NCBI GenBank assembly: GCA_023846275.1
Contig: JAIUJO010001180.1
Span: forward strand, 97,001 to 161,000
DNA length: 64,000 nt
Reading direction: 5' to 3'
Origin: Vanilla planifolia
Lineage: Eukaryota > Streptophyta > Magnoliopsida > Asparagales > Orchidaceae
Shown: positions 14,231 through 26,729 of the stretch, one piece after another
Layout of the letters: each line of letters starts with the position of its first letter
Position numbering within the stretch: the first letter of the stretch is position 1
The notes under the pieces: generated by a model
Database searches by the model: none
Told to the model about the DNA's origin: nothing
What the model saw: the letters and a program-made list of their open reading frames with translations, nothing else
Program-made: the position numbers and the translations under genes

Positions 14231-15621
14231 CTGCTCTATGCTGCTCTACTCTACTCTATACTCTAACTATGCCTACTCTAACCTAGCTCAACTCTACTAT
14301 ACTCTACTCTACATAACCTTGCCTAGCCCAACCTATCGCTACTCTGCTCCACTCTACACTACTCTACTCTAATCTTCTCTACTCTACTCTACTCTACTCT
14401 ACACTAACTTAGCCTAGCCTAGCCTAACTTATACTAGCCTACCCTAGCCTAGCCAAGCCTAACTTAAATATGTTATGCTCTACTTTGCTCTGGTCTACTC
14501 AGCTCTGCTTATCTCTACTATGCTTTGCTCTACTCTACTATACTCTACACTACTCTAGCCTTGCCTAGCCTAGCCTAACCTAGCTCTACTTTACTCTACT
14601 CTTCTCTAATATACTCTACTCAACATAAGCCTAGCCTAGCTTACCTTAGCCTAGCCTAACTTAGCATAGCCTAACTTAACCCAAACTAACCTAGCTCTAA
14701 TCTACTCTACTCAATTCTTCTCTATTCTACTCTACTCTACTTTACTTTACTCTACTCTACTCTACTCTACTATACTTTACTCTACCCTACTTTAATATAC
14801 CCTAGCCAAGTCTAGCCTAACCTAGCTCTACTCTACTTTACTTTACTGTACTCTACAATACTCTACTCTAGCCAAGCCTAGCAAAGCATATCCCAATATA
14901 ACCTAGCCTAACCTACCTCTACTCTACTCTGCTCTACTCTACTCTTCTCTACTCTATGCTGCTCTACTTTTTTATTCTCTACTCTATTCTCCTCTTCTCT
15001 GCTCTTCTCTACTATACTTTGCTCCACTCTACATAGTTCTACTTTGCTTTGCTCTGCTCCACTATACTCTACTATACTCTTCTTTGCTTTGCTCTGCTAT
15101 ACTCTGCTATGCTCTACTTTACTCTAATCTGCTTTTCTTTACTCTGCTCTGTTCTGCTCTACTCTACTCTACTCTACTTTATACTAGCCTAGCCTAGCTT
15201 AGCCTTACCTAACCTAGTTACTTAGCTCTACTCTACTCTACTCTACTCTATCCTACTCTACAACTCTACACTAGGCTAGCCTAACCCAACCTAACTTATC
15301 TTAGCACTACTATACTCTACTCTACTATAGCCTAACCTAACTCTACTATGCTCTCTCTGCTCCACTCTGCTCTACCCAATACTGCTCTGCTCTACTCTAC
15401 TCTGCTATGCTCTGCTCTACTCTCCTCTCCTCTACTCTACTGTACTACACTCTACACTACTCTACTCTACTCAATCCTACTCTAACCTTGTCCAGCCTAG
15501 CCTAATGTAATCTAGCTCTACTCTACTCTACTCTAGCCTAACCAAGCCTTGCTTGGCCTTGCCTAGCATAGCCTTGCTTAACCTAGCTCTTCTTTGCTCT
15601 TTCCAACTCTGCCCTACTCTG

Positions 15622-15641
15622 CTCTTCTCTTCTCTTCTCTT
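15622..15641 (+). repeat. Perfect (CTCTT)4 microsatellite
   Basis: Four identical CTCTT units followed directly by CTCTA units. This variant is a cyclic permutation of the CTTCT run near 14,211, but the contexts differ, so it probably expanded independently. Confidence 0.85.
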
Positions 15642-16989
15642 CTCTACTCTATTCTACTCTATTATACTCTACTCAAACAAAGCTTAGCTTGGCCTAACCT
15701 AACCTAGCTCTACTCAACACTACTCAACTTAACTCTACCCTATCCTAACCAAGCCTAGCCTTACCTAACCTACCTTAGCCAAGCTTAGCCTAGCCCACCT
15801 TAGCCTATCCTAACCTAGCTGTACTGTATTGTACTCTACTCTATTATACTCTATTCCACTCTTCTCTACTCTACTCTAACTTAGCCAGCATAGCCTGACT
15901 TAATTAGATCTACTCTACTCTAGTCTGCCCTACTCTAGCCTAGCCCATCCTAGCATAGCTTAGCCTAAACCTATTGTTCTCTACTCTACTATGCTCTACT
16001 CTAATCTGCTTTGCTCTTTTTTGCTTTACTCTACTTGACCTTTCTCTACTCTATTCTACTATGCTCTTCTCTACTCTACTCTACTCTCCTCTACACTGCT
16101 CTTCTCTGCTCCACTCTATTCTACTCTACTTTATCATAGCCTAGCCTAACCTAACTTAAATCTACTCTACTTTACTCTACTGTATTGTACTCTACTCTGG
16201 CCAAGCTTAAGCAAGCCTAACCAAGCCTAACCTCACCTAGCCTGGCCTAACTTAGCTCTACTCTACTCAGCTCCACTCTACTATACTCTACTCTAAACTA
16301 GCCTAGTTTAGCTTAGCCTAACCTAGCTCTACTTTGCTCTACTCTACTCTACATTATTCATCTCTACTCCACTTCTCTCATCTATGCTTTGCACAGCTTG
16401 GGTCTGCTCCACTCAACTCAACTCAACTCTACTCTTGCCTAGTCTTACCTAGCCTAGCCTAATTGAGCTCTACTCTACTCTACTTTGCTCTACTTTAGCC
16501 TAACCTAGCCTAGCCTACCTTAACCTAGCCTAAAGTAGCCTAGCATAGCCTAACCAAGCTCTACTCTACTCTACTCTACTCCACTCTAGCCTACCCTAGC
16601 ATAGCCAAGACTAACCAAGATCTACTCTACTCTACTCCACTCTAACATAGCCTAACCTAACTTAGCTCTACTATACTATTCTTTGCTCTGTGCTGCTATG
16701 TTATTCTTTGTACTGCTTTCTTCTTCTAGCATTACCTAACCTAGAATAACCTAGCTTTACTCTACTCTGCTCTACTTTGCTCTACTTTGCTCTACTATGC
16801 TCTGCTTTGCTCAGCTATGCTTTTCTCTATTCTACTCTACTCTACTTTACTCTATTTTGCTCTACTTTGCTCTACACTATTCTACTCTACTAAACTTTAG
16901 CCAAGACTAGCCTAACCTAACCTAACCAAAACTAACTCTACTCTACTCTACTCTGCTTTGGCTTACCTAACCTTGCCTAGCCTCGCCTA

Positions 16990-17430
16990 GCCTAGCCTAA
17001 CTCTATTCCACTCTACTCTACTTTACCCTACTCTACTCTACTCTACTTTACTCTACTCTACTCTACTCAACTCTAATCTACTTTACTAAACTCAAATCTA
17101 TTATACTCAACTCTGCTATACTTTACTCTACTCCACTCTTTAATCTCTACTCTACTCTATTCTACTCTACTTTACTCTACTCTACTGTACTCTACTCTAC
17201 TAAATTCTACTCCACTATACTCTGCTCTACTTTACTCCACAAGACTCTGCTCTACTCTACTCTACAATACTTTAGTCCACTCCACTTTATTCTACTCTAC
17301 TCTGCTCTACTCTACTCTACTCTGCTCTACTCTGCTCTACTCTACTCTACTCTATGGTATTCTACTCTATTTACTCCACTCTACTATTCTCAACTATACT
17401 CTACTCTACTCTACTCTACTCTTCTCTACT
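16990..17430 (+). repeat. Long A block without B units
   Basis: About 440 bp of CTCTA-type pentamers with scattered CTCTG, CTCCA, CTCAA and CTTTA variants and no GCCTAG block. It is one of the longest uninterrupted A tracts in the window. Small phase shifts (for example near 17,135, TTTAATCTC) show past single-base indels. Confidence 0.8.
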
Positions 17431-20220
17431 CTACTCTAACTTAGCCTAGGCTAGCCTAGCTTAAACTAACTTAGCTCTGGTCTACTTTGTATAGCTCTGC
17501 TTTGCTTCGATCTACTCAACTCTACTCTGCTCTGCTCTACTTTGCTCTACTCTACTCTTCCCTGTTTTACTCTATTTTATTCTACTTTACACTACTCTTC
17601 TCAACTCTACTCTAATATATTTTATTATACTCTTCTCTACTCTACTCTACTCTAACCAAGCCTAGCCCAGTTTAGCCTAACCTAACTCTACTCTACTCTA
17701 CTCTACTCTTTCCTACACTACTAATCTCTGCTCTTCTCTACTATCTTTACTCTTCTCTACTCTACTTTGCACTACCCTACTATACTCTACTCTAGCTTAG
17801 CCTATCATAGACTAGCTTAGCCTATCCACTATAGGCTAACCTAGCCTAACCTTGTCGTACTCTATATAACTCTACGCTACTATAGCCTATCCTCGACTAG
17901 CAAAACCTAGCTCAACTCTACTCTAGTCTGCTCTGCTCTGCTCCACTCTACTCTACTCTGCTCTACTCTACTTCTCTCTACTTTGCTCTGCTCTACTATT
18001 CTCCTCTCTACTCTACTTTACTTCAACCTAGTTTAGCCTACCTTAGCTTAGCCTAGCCTAACATGCTCAACTCAAATCTACTCTACTCTACTCTACATTA
18101 CTATACTCTAGGCTCTCATAACCTAGCTTAACCTTACTCTACTTTACTCTTCTCAAATCTACTCTTTTATACTCCACTCTATTATACATTACTTTAACTT
18201 AGCTTTGCCCAACCTAGCCTAGCCAAACCTAGCTTTACCCTTATCTACTCTACCCTACTCTACTCTACTCTAATCAACTCTACTCTAGCATAGTACAGTT
18301 CAACTTAGCCTATCCTAGCCTAACCTAGCTCTGCTCTGCTCTGCTCTAGTCTGCACTACTCTTCTCTACTCTACTTTACTCTGCTCTACTCTACTATACT
18401 CTTGCTTAGCCTAGCTTAGCTTTGCTCTACTCTACTCTAGTCTAAAATGCTCTACTCTAAGCTACCCAAGCCTAACCAAGCCTACCCTAGCTCTACACTA
18501 CTCTGCTCGATTGTACCCTAGCCTAGCTTAGCCTAACCTAGCCTAGCCTCACCTAGCCTAGCCTAACTTAACCTTGCTCTACTTTGCTCTACTCTATTCT
18601 ATTCTACTATACTCTTCTCTACTCCACTCTACACCACTTTACTCTAACCTAACCTAGCCTAGCCTGGCTTAATCGAGCTCTACTCAACTTTACTCTACTC
18701 AACACTACTCAACTCTACCCTAACCTTGCTTAGCCTAACTTAGCTCTTCTCCACTCTACTCTACTCAAACCAAGCATTGCCTAACTTATCCTAACCAAGT
18801 CCTTTTCTACACAACCCTACTCTACTCTAATCTCCTCTACTCTACTCTACTCTACTCTAACGCAGGCTAGCCTAACCTAACATAACTTAGCTCTACTTAA
18901 CTCTATTCTAGCCTACACTAACCTAGCTCTGCTCTACTCTTCTATGCTCTACCCTACTCTACTCTACATTCCTCTACTCTAATTTGCTCTACTCTACTCT
19001 GCTTGGCTCTCGACTGCTCTACTCTATTCTACTCTTCTATACTCTAGCTTAGTTTAGCGTAGCGTAGCCTAGTCTATCCTAACCTTGCTCTACTCTACTC
19101 TACTCGACTCTAGCCTAGTCGAGCCTTGCCTAACCTAGCCTAACCTAGCTCTGCTCTACTCAACTCAGCTTCACAAAACTCGAATCTATTTTGCTCAACT
19201 CTACTCTAGTCTACTCTGCTCTACCCTACTCTACTTAAGCAAAGCCTAGCCTAGCCTAGCATAGCATAGCTTATCCTTTCCTAGCCTTTCCTAACCTAAC
19301 TTAGCTCTACTCCACTACACTCTACTCTACTTTGCTCTAGCCTACCCTAATCTAGCCCAGCCTAGCCTGGCCTTAATTAACTCTACTCTGCTCTACTCTA
19401 GTATACTATACTCTACTCTACTTTACCTTACTCTACTTTACTCTAACCTAGCCTAGCTTAGCCTAGCCTAGCTAAACTCTACTCTACTCTATTTTGCTCT
19501 ACACTACTCTACTCCTCTCTACTCTACTCCACTCTGCTCATCTCTATTATATGCTACTCTGCTCTACTCTACTCTACTCTACTCTACTGTATCCTTTCTT
19601 AGCCTTGCCTAACCTAACCTAACCAAGCTCTGCTCTATTATACTCTACTCTACTCTGCTATACTCTACTCTACTCTAGCTTAGCCTAACCTTGCTCTACA
19701 CTACTCCATTATACTCTACTCTGCTAAATTCTACTCTACTGTACTCTACTCTACTCTAACCTAAATTAGCTTAGCCTAACATAACTCTACTCAACTCTAC
19801 TCTCTACTATTTTGCTCTATTCTTCTCTGCTCTGTTCAACTCTGCTCTACTCTACTCTGCTTTACTATACTCTAGCCTAGCCTAGCCTAACCTAGCTCTA
19901 CTCAACTCTCTACTATACTTTACTCTACAATACTTTACTATAACCTAGCAAATTCTAGCCTAACCTACCCTAACCTAGCCTAGCCAAACCTAGCCCTACT
20001 CTACTCTACTCTACTCTTCTATACTCTTCTCTACTCTACTCTAATCTACTATACTCTACTCTACTCTATTCTACTCTACTCTAACCTAGCCAAACCAAGT
20101 TATAATATACTCTACTATAGTCTACTACACTCTAGCCTAGCCTTGCCTAACCTAGCCTAACCTTGCTCTTCCCTATTCTACTCTATTCTACTCTTCTCTA
20201 TGCATCTCTACACTACTCTA

Positions 20221-20262
20221 CTCTATTTTTCTATAATTTATTCGACTTAATTAAACTCTGCT
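20221..20262 (+). repeat. Degenerate A/T-rich patch in A block
   Basis: The rhythm is lost over about 40 bp: T run, CTATAATTTATTCG, then ACTTAATTAAAC. Normal CTCTA/CTTTG units sit on both sides. No motif of a mobile element or RNA gene is visible, so decay by substitution is the simplest reading. Confidence 0.45.
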
Positions 20263-20560
20263 TTGCTCTTCTATATTTTGTTCTTCTCTACTCTACTCTA
20301 CTCTCCTCTACTCCACTCTATTATACTCTACTCTACTCTAGCCTAGCTTTGTCTGACCTAGCCTAACATGGCCTAGCCTTTTAAACTTTCTCTACTCTAC
20401 TCCACTCTACTCTACTCTACTCTACTCTACTCTTCTCTGCTCTAACTTTCCCTACTATATTCTGCTCTACTCTACTCTTTTCTACTCCTCTCTACTCTAC
20501 TCTGCTATGCTCCACTCTACTCTACTCAATTATACTCAACTAAACTCTAGCCTAGCTTGG

Positions 20561-20580
20561 CCTAACCTAACCTAACCTAA
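20561..20580. repeat. Perfect (CCTAA)4, complement of TTAGG
   Basis: Four identical CCTAA units, the longest perfect CCTAA run I found. The complement is TTAGG, the telomere pentamer of many arthropods. It lies inside an ordinary B block and is far too short to be a telomere. It more likely arose as one variant of the CCTAG/CCTAA series. Confidence 0.85.
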
Positions 20581-20892
20581 CTCTACTTTTACTCTACTCT
20601 ACTCTTATCTAGTCTAGCCTAGCCTAGCCTAACCTAGCCTAACCTAGCCCTACTCTACTATACTTTAGTATACAATACTATACTATACTACACTATACTC
20701 CACTCTACTCTACTATACTCTACTCTAACCTAGCCTAACCATATATAGCTTTGCCTAACCTAGCTCTTCTTTTCTCTGCTTTACTCCACTCTACTCTACT
20801 CAACTCTACTCTTCTCTACTCTACTCTACTTTGCTCTACTCTACACTACTCTATTATTCTCTACTCTAACGTAGCCTAGCCTAGAGTAGCTC

Positions 20893-20950
20893 AGCCTAAT
20901 CGAGTTCCTCTACTCTACTCTTCTTTATGCTACTCTACTCTACTCTAGCC
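20893..20950 (+). repeat. CCTAATCGAG module, second copy
   Basis: CCTAATCGAGTTCCTCTACTC, a CTTTATGCTACTC segment, then CTCTA and GCCTAG. It matches 23,801-23,872 at an offset of about 2,908 bp and resembles 5,915-5,990. Confidence 0.5.
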
Positions 20951-21439
20951 TAGCTTAGCTTAGCCAACCCTAGCCTAGCCTAGCCTAACCTAACTCTACT
21001 CTACTATATTATACTCTAATCTACTCCACTCTATTGTACTCTAGCCTAGCCTAGCCTAACCTAACTCAACTTGACTCTACTCCACTCTACTCTAACCTAG
21101 CCTAGCCTCACCTAGCCTACCTAGCTATACTCTACTCTAGTCTAGCTTAGCCTAGCCTAACTTAACAAAGACTAACTTAGCTCTACTCTTCTCTGCTTTA
21201 CTCTTGGCCTAGTCTAGCCTAACCTAGCTCTTTTTATCTCTACTCTACTCTACTCCACTCTACTCTACTCTGTTCTACTCTACTCTACCATACTTTTCTC
21301 TACTCTGCTCTATTATTCTCTATGCTACTCTACTCTATTATGCTATGCTCTATTCTACTCTATTGTACTGTATTATAGTCTACTCTACTCCACTCTACTT
21401 GACTCTACTTGACTCTACTCTTTCTTAGCCTAGCCTACC

Positions 21440-22680
21440 CTAGCTTAGCCTGGCTCTACTCTACTCTAACGTACTCTACTATAATCTACTCTACTCTAAC
21501 CTAGCATAGTCTAGCCTAGCCAAAACTAGCTCTTCTCTACTCTACTCTACTCTAGCCTAGCCTAGACTAGCTTAGCCTAACCTTGCTCTTCTCTACTCTA
21601 CTTTGCTTTACTCTACTCTACTCTACTCTTCTCTGATCAATTCTACTCCACTGTACTATGCTCTTCTCTATACTGCTCTACTCTACTCTACCATACCCTA
21701 CTCGAACCTAGCCTAACCTAATCTAACCTCACCTATCCTAACTGAGTCTCACTCTACTCTATGCTACACTACTCTATTGTATTCTACTCTAACCTAGCTA
21801 AGCCTAACTTTGCCCTATGCTACTCCACTCTACTCTAGCATTGTCTTGTCTTGCCTATCCTAGCTTAGCCTAACCTATCCTAACCTAACCTCACCTAGCC
21901 TAGCCTAGCCTTACTCTATTCTACTCTACTCAACTCTACTCTACTATACTCTATTTTATTCTACTCTAGCTTATTTATGACTAAGTTAACTCTATGCTAC
22001 TCTACTTTACTCTTACCTAACATTTTCTATCCTAACTAGCCTAGCCTCACCAAGCCTAGCCTAGCCAAGCCTCACTATACTCTACTCTACCCTACTCTAC
22101 TCTACTCTACTCTAGCCTTGCCATTCCTAACATAGCCTAACCTTGCCTAGTCTAGCTTAGCCTTGCTCTACTCTACTATACTCTACTTTATTTTAATCTA
22201 CTCTAGCCTAGTTAATCCTAACTTAGCTCTATGCTACTCTACTCTACTTTATTCTACTCTAGCCTATCCAACCCCAGCCTTACCTTGCCTAGCCTAACAT
22301 AGCCAAGCCTAACCAAGCCTTACTTTATTCTACTCCACCTTATTCTAGTCTACTTTACCTTAGCCTAGCTTAAACTAGCCTTACTCTACTCCAATCTACT
22401 TTACATTATTTTATTTTACTCTAGCCTTGTTAAGCCTAACATAGCTCTATCCTACTTTATTCTACTCTACTCTACTCTATTATACTCTTCTCTACTCTAT
22501 TCTACTATACTCCACTCTACTCTACCCTACCTTACTCTACTCTACCCTGCTCTACTCTATCGCACCCTACTCTAACCTAGCTTAGCCTAACCTATCCCAG
22601 CCTAACCTAACCTTGTGTAGCCTAGCCTGACCTTAATCTAACCTACTCTACTCCATTATATTTTGTTCTACTCCAGCCTA
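21440..22680 (+). repeat. ~5.29 kb-spaced higher-order segment, copy 1
   Basis: Aligns in order with about 26,730-28,000. Anchors: ATAATCTACTC (21,481 versus 26,774, offset 5,293), CGAACCTAGCC then TAATCTAACCTCACC and AACTGAGTCT (21,703 versus 27,001, offset 5,298), TAATCCTAACTTAGCTCT (22,213 versus 27,520, offset 5,307) and TAAGCCTAACATAGCTC (22,431 versus 27,717, offset 5,286). Offsets drift by only about 20 bp, so this is one collinear duplicated segment with small indels. The segment also carries the AGCTAAG...CTATGCTAC marker repeatedly. Confidence 0.8.
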
Positions 22681-22850
22681 GCTAAGCTTAACCAAGCTTT
22701 ATACTACTCTACTCTACCCTATTCTATTTTTGCCTAACCTAACCAAGTCTAGCCTAGCCTAACCTAACCTGGCCAAGCCTTACCCAGCCTTATTATCCTC
22801 AACTCTACCCTAGTCTACTCTACTATACTCTAATCTATTTTACTTTACTC

Positions 22851-22990
22851 CACTCTAGTCTACTTGTCTCTGCTTTTCTCTGCTCTGCTCTACTCTATTT
22901 TGCTCTACTCTTCTCTGCTCTATTCCACTATACTCTACTCTACTTTACTATGTTATACTCTACTCTACTCTAAACTAGCCTAACCTAGCT
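22851..22990 (+). repeat. Local direct repeat, copy 1 (offset 452 bp)
   Basis: CACTCTAGTCTACTTGTCTC, then CTCTG-rich units, CTCTATTTTGCTCTACTC and a B block. It repeats at 23,303 with few changes. The TTGTCTC interruption is unusual in the array, which makes the match convincing. A third, weaker relative may lie at ~23,670-23,770. Confidence 0.75.
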
Positions 22991-23302
22991 ATACCCTACT
23001 CTACTCTACTCTAACCTAGCCTTGCCTAAACTAGCATAGCCTAGCCTAACTCTGATTGCTATGCTCTACTCTGAGCTACACTACTCTACTCTGCTTTGCT
23101 CTACTTCGTTCTACTCTACACTACTCTGCCCTACTTTACTCTACTCGACTCTACTATACTCTACTCTACTCAACTCTACTCTACTCTACTCTAGCCTAGC
23201 ATAGCATATCTTAGCCTAGACTAACCTTGCTCTGCTCTACTATACTTTACTATACTCTGCTTTACTCTACTCTGCTCCATTTTTCTCCACTCTGATCTGC
23301 TC

Positions 23303-23440
23303 CACTCTAGTTTACTTGTCTCTACTCTTCTCTACTCTGCTCTACTCTATTTTGCTCTACTCTTCTCTATTCATCTCTGCTAGGCTCTATTCTACTATAC
23401 TCTATTATACTCTACTAAACTCTTGCTAGCCTAACCTAGC
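23303..23440 (+). repeat. Local direct repeat, copy 2 (offset 452 bp)
   Basis: Copy of 22,851-22,990. It shares TTACTTGTCTCT, CTATTTTGCTCTACTCTTC and the closing GCCTAACCTAGC. Differences are mostly T/C and A/G single substitutions plus one or two pentamer gains. Confidence 0.75.
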
Positions 23441-23800
23441 TTAGTGAAGCCTAACCTATCCTAGCTATACTCTATTCTACTTTACTCTACTCTAGCCAAG
23501 CCTAGCCTAGCCTAACTTAGCCTAGCCTAACCTAGCCCTACTCTACTCTACTATACTATACTATTTTATACTCTATTCTTCTCTACTCTACATTACTATA
23601 CTCTAACCTAGACTATGCTAGCCTGACCTAGTACAACCTAGCCTAACCTAGCTCCACAATGATTTGCTCTGCTCTAGTTTAATTTGTTTTTCTCTACTCC
23701 GCTCTGCTCTGCTTTGCTCTACTCTTCTCTACTCTTCTCTACTCTGCTCTACACTACTCTACTCCACTCTATTATAGCTTAGCCTAGCCTATACTAGCTT

Positions 23801-23872
23801 AGCCTAATCAAGCTCCTCTATACTACTCTTCTCTATGACACTCTACTCTACTCTACTCTACTCTAGACATGC
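23801..23872 (+). repeat. CCTAATCAAG module, third copy
   Basis: CCTAATCAAGCTCCTCTA, CTTCTCTATGACACTC, CTCTA units, then a B block with GCATAGCC. It matches 20,893-20,950 at +2,908 bp with a G-to-A change in TCGAG. Confidence 0.45.
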
Positions 23873-26729
23873 ATAGCCTAGCCTACTCTACTCTACGATA
23901 TTATGTTATACTTGGCTCTACTCTACACTCCTCTACTCTACTCCACTCTAGCTTAGCCTAACCTAACTCAACTCTGCTCTACTTTGCTCTACTCTTCCTT
24001 ACTTTTCTCTACCCTACTCTACTATACTCTGCTCTACTCTACTCTGTTCTACTCTACTTTATTTTGTAGTTCTATACTCTAACCTATCCTAGATTAACCT
24101 AGCTCAACTCTACTCTACATTACTCTACTCTTCTCTACTCCACTCTCGCCTAGCCTAGCCCAACCTAGCCTACTCTAACTTGGCCAAGTCTAACCTAGCT
24201 TTACCCTACTCTACTCTATTATGCTCTACTCTACTCTACTCTACTCTATAATATGCTACTCAACTCTAACCTAGCTTAGCTTAGCCTAGCCTTGCTTAAC
24301 CTAGCTCTACTCTACTCTACCATACTCTACTCTTGCCTAGACTTCCCTAGCATAGCATAGCTTAGCCTAGTCTGGTCTAACTTAGCTCTACTTTTCTCTT
24401 CTCAACTCTACTCTATTCTACTCTGCTCTACTCTACTCTACCATGCTTTACTTTGCTCTTGTTCACTCTCCTTTGCTCTACTATGCACTATTTTTCTCTG
24501 CTCTACTCTGCTCTGTTCTACACTACTCAACTCACTCTACTTTAGCCTAGCCTAACATTGCCCTACTCTACTATACTCCACTCTAATCTAATCAAGCATA
24601 GCCTAACCTTGCCTGACCTAAGCTAGCCCTACCTAGCCTACATCAACCTAGCTCTACTCTACTCTACTCTACTCTAATATACTATACTCTACTATACTCT
24701 AATCTACTGTACTCCACTATACTCTACTCTACTCTACATTAACTTAGCCTAGCCTAGCTTAGCCTAACCTAGCTCTACTCTGCTCTTCTTTACTCTAGTC
24801 TACTATGCTTTGCTCTTCTATGTTCTACTATACTCTGCTCTACTTTACTCATCTTTGATCTTCTCTGCTCTAGTTTGTTCTGCTCTGCTTTACTCTGCTT
24901 TACTCTGCTCAGCTCTGCCATCTCTAACTAGCCTAGCCTAATTGAGCTATACTATACTTTACTCTATTATACTGTGCTCAACTCTAGCCTAGCCTAGCCT
25001 TCCCTAGCCTATCCTAACCTACCTCTCCTCTACTCTATTCTGTTCTACTCTACTCTACTCTACTTTACTCTACTCTACTCTACTCTAACCTAGCCTACCC
25101 TAACCTAGCTTTGCTCTACTCTACTCTAGCCTAGCCTAACCTAGTTGTGCTCTACGATACTGTGCTTCACACTACTTTTTACAACTCTACTATGTTCTAC
25201 CCCACTCTGCTTTGGTCTGTTCTACTTTGCTCTACTCTTCTCTACTCTAGCCTTGCCTAGCATAACTTAACCTTGCTCTACTCTACTCTACTCAACTCTG
25301 CTCTACTCTTGCCTACCACTCTACTTTACTCTACCCTACTCTAACCTAGCCTAGCCTAACCCAGCCTACTTAGCTCTACTCTACTCTAGTCTAGCCTTGC
25401 TTAGCATAGCCTAGCGTACCCTAACCTAACTCTACTCTACTTTACTCTGCTCTGCTCTACTCTACTCAACTCAACTAAACTCTACTCTAAACTACTCTAT
25501 TCTACTCTACTCTCTCTACTCTAACCTTGTTTAGCCTAGCTTAGCCTAACTTTGCTCTACTCTACTCTGCTCTTGCCTAGCTTAACCTAACCTTGCTCTA
25601 CTCTTCTCTACTCTACTCTACTCTGCTTTGCTCTACTTTATTCTGCTCTACTATGCTCTCCTCTCCTCTACTCTACACTACTCTATTTTACTCTACTCTA
25701 CTCTATACTACTCTACTCAACTCTAACCTAATCCTGACAATCCTAGCCTAACCTAGCTCTACTCTACTCTACTCTACTCTACTGTATTGCACTCTACTCT
25801 ACTCTACTCTACTCTATTGCACTATACTCTTGCTCGACTCGACTCTACTCAGCTTTGTTCTTCTCTGCTCTACTTTCCTCTTCTCTACTTAACTCGGCAC
25901 TACTCTACACTGCTATACTCTTCTCAATGCTAACCTCTTTAGTCTACCCTAGCCTAATCAAGCCTCCCCAGCTAGCTTAGCTGAGCTTATCATAACTAAC
26001 CTAGCTTTGTTCTACCCTACTATGCTCTGCTTTCCTTTTCACTTCTTTGCTTTACTCTGCTCCACTCTGCTATACTTTTCTTTGCTCTACCTTACTCTAT
26101 TCTACTCTTCTCCACTCTACTTTATGCTATTGTACTCTAGCCTACCCTAACCAAGCTATTCTGCTTTACCCTACTCTACTCTACTATAGGTTAGCTTAGG
26201 CTAGTTGAGCCTAACCTAGCCTAACTTAACCTAGCCTACCCTAGTTTTACTCTACCCTACCTTACTCTACTTTACTCTACTCTACATTACTCTACTCTAA
26301 CAAAGCCTAGCCTTGCCTAGCCTATCAAGCTCTACTCTACTCTAGTCTAGCTTAGCCTAGCCAAGCTAACCTTGCCTTACCTAACTCTATTCAGCTCAGC
26401 TCTGCTCTGCTCTACTCTACTCTACTTTACTCTACTCTACCCTTCTAAACTCTACTCTAACTTAGCCGAGCCTAGCCTAGCCTAGCTTAGCCTAGCCATA
26501 CTTAAAATTATTTATCTATGCTCTTTAATACTCCACTCTTCTCTGCTTTGCTCTACTCCACTCTACTCTTCTCTTTTCTGCTATAGTCTTCTCTACACCA
26601 CTCAGCTCTTCTATACCCTGCTCTATTCTACTCTACTCTACTATATTCCACTATACTCTACCCTACTCAAGCCTAACCCAGTATAATTGAGCTCTATTCT
26701 ACTCCACTTTACTCTACTCTACTCAACTT

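Noticed and set aside
20561..20580. Telomere end
   Set aside because: Only four perfect CCTAA units, embedded in other array sequence on both sides, with no uniform terminal tract.
25961..25990. Palindromic AGCTAGCT-type sequence near CTCCCCAGCTAGCTTAGC as a possible protein-binding site
   Set aside because: CTAG and AGCT are built into the B units and junctions, so short palindromes of this kind are expected throughout the array.
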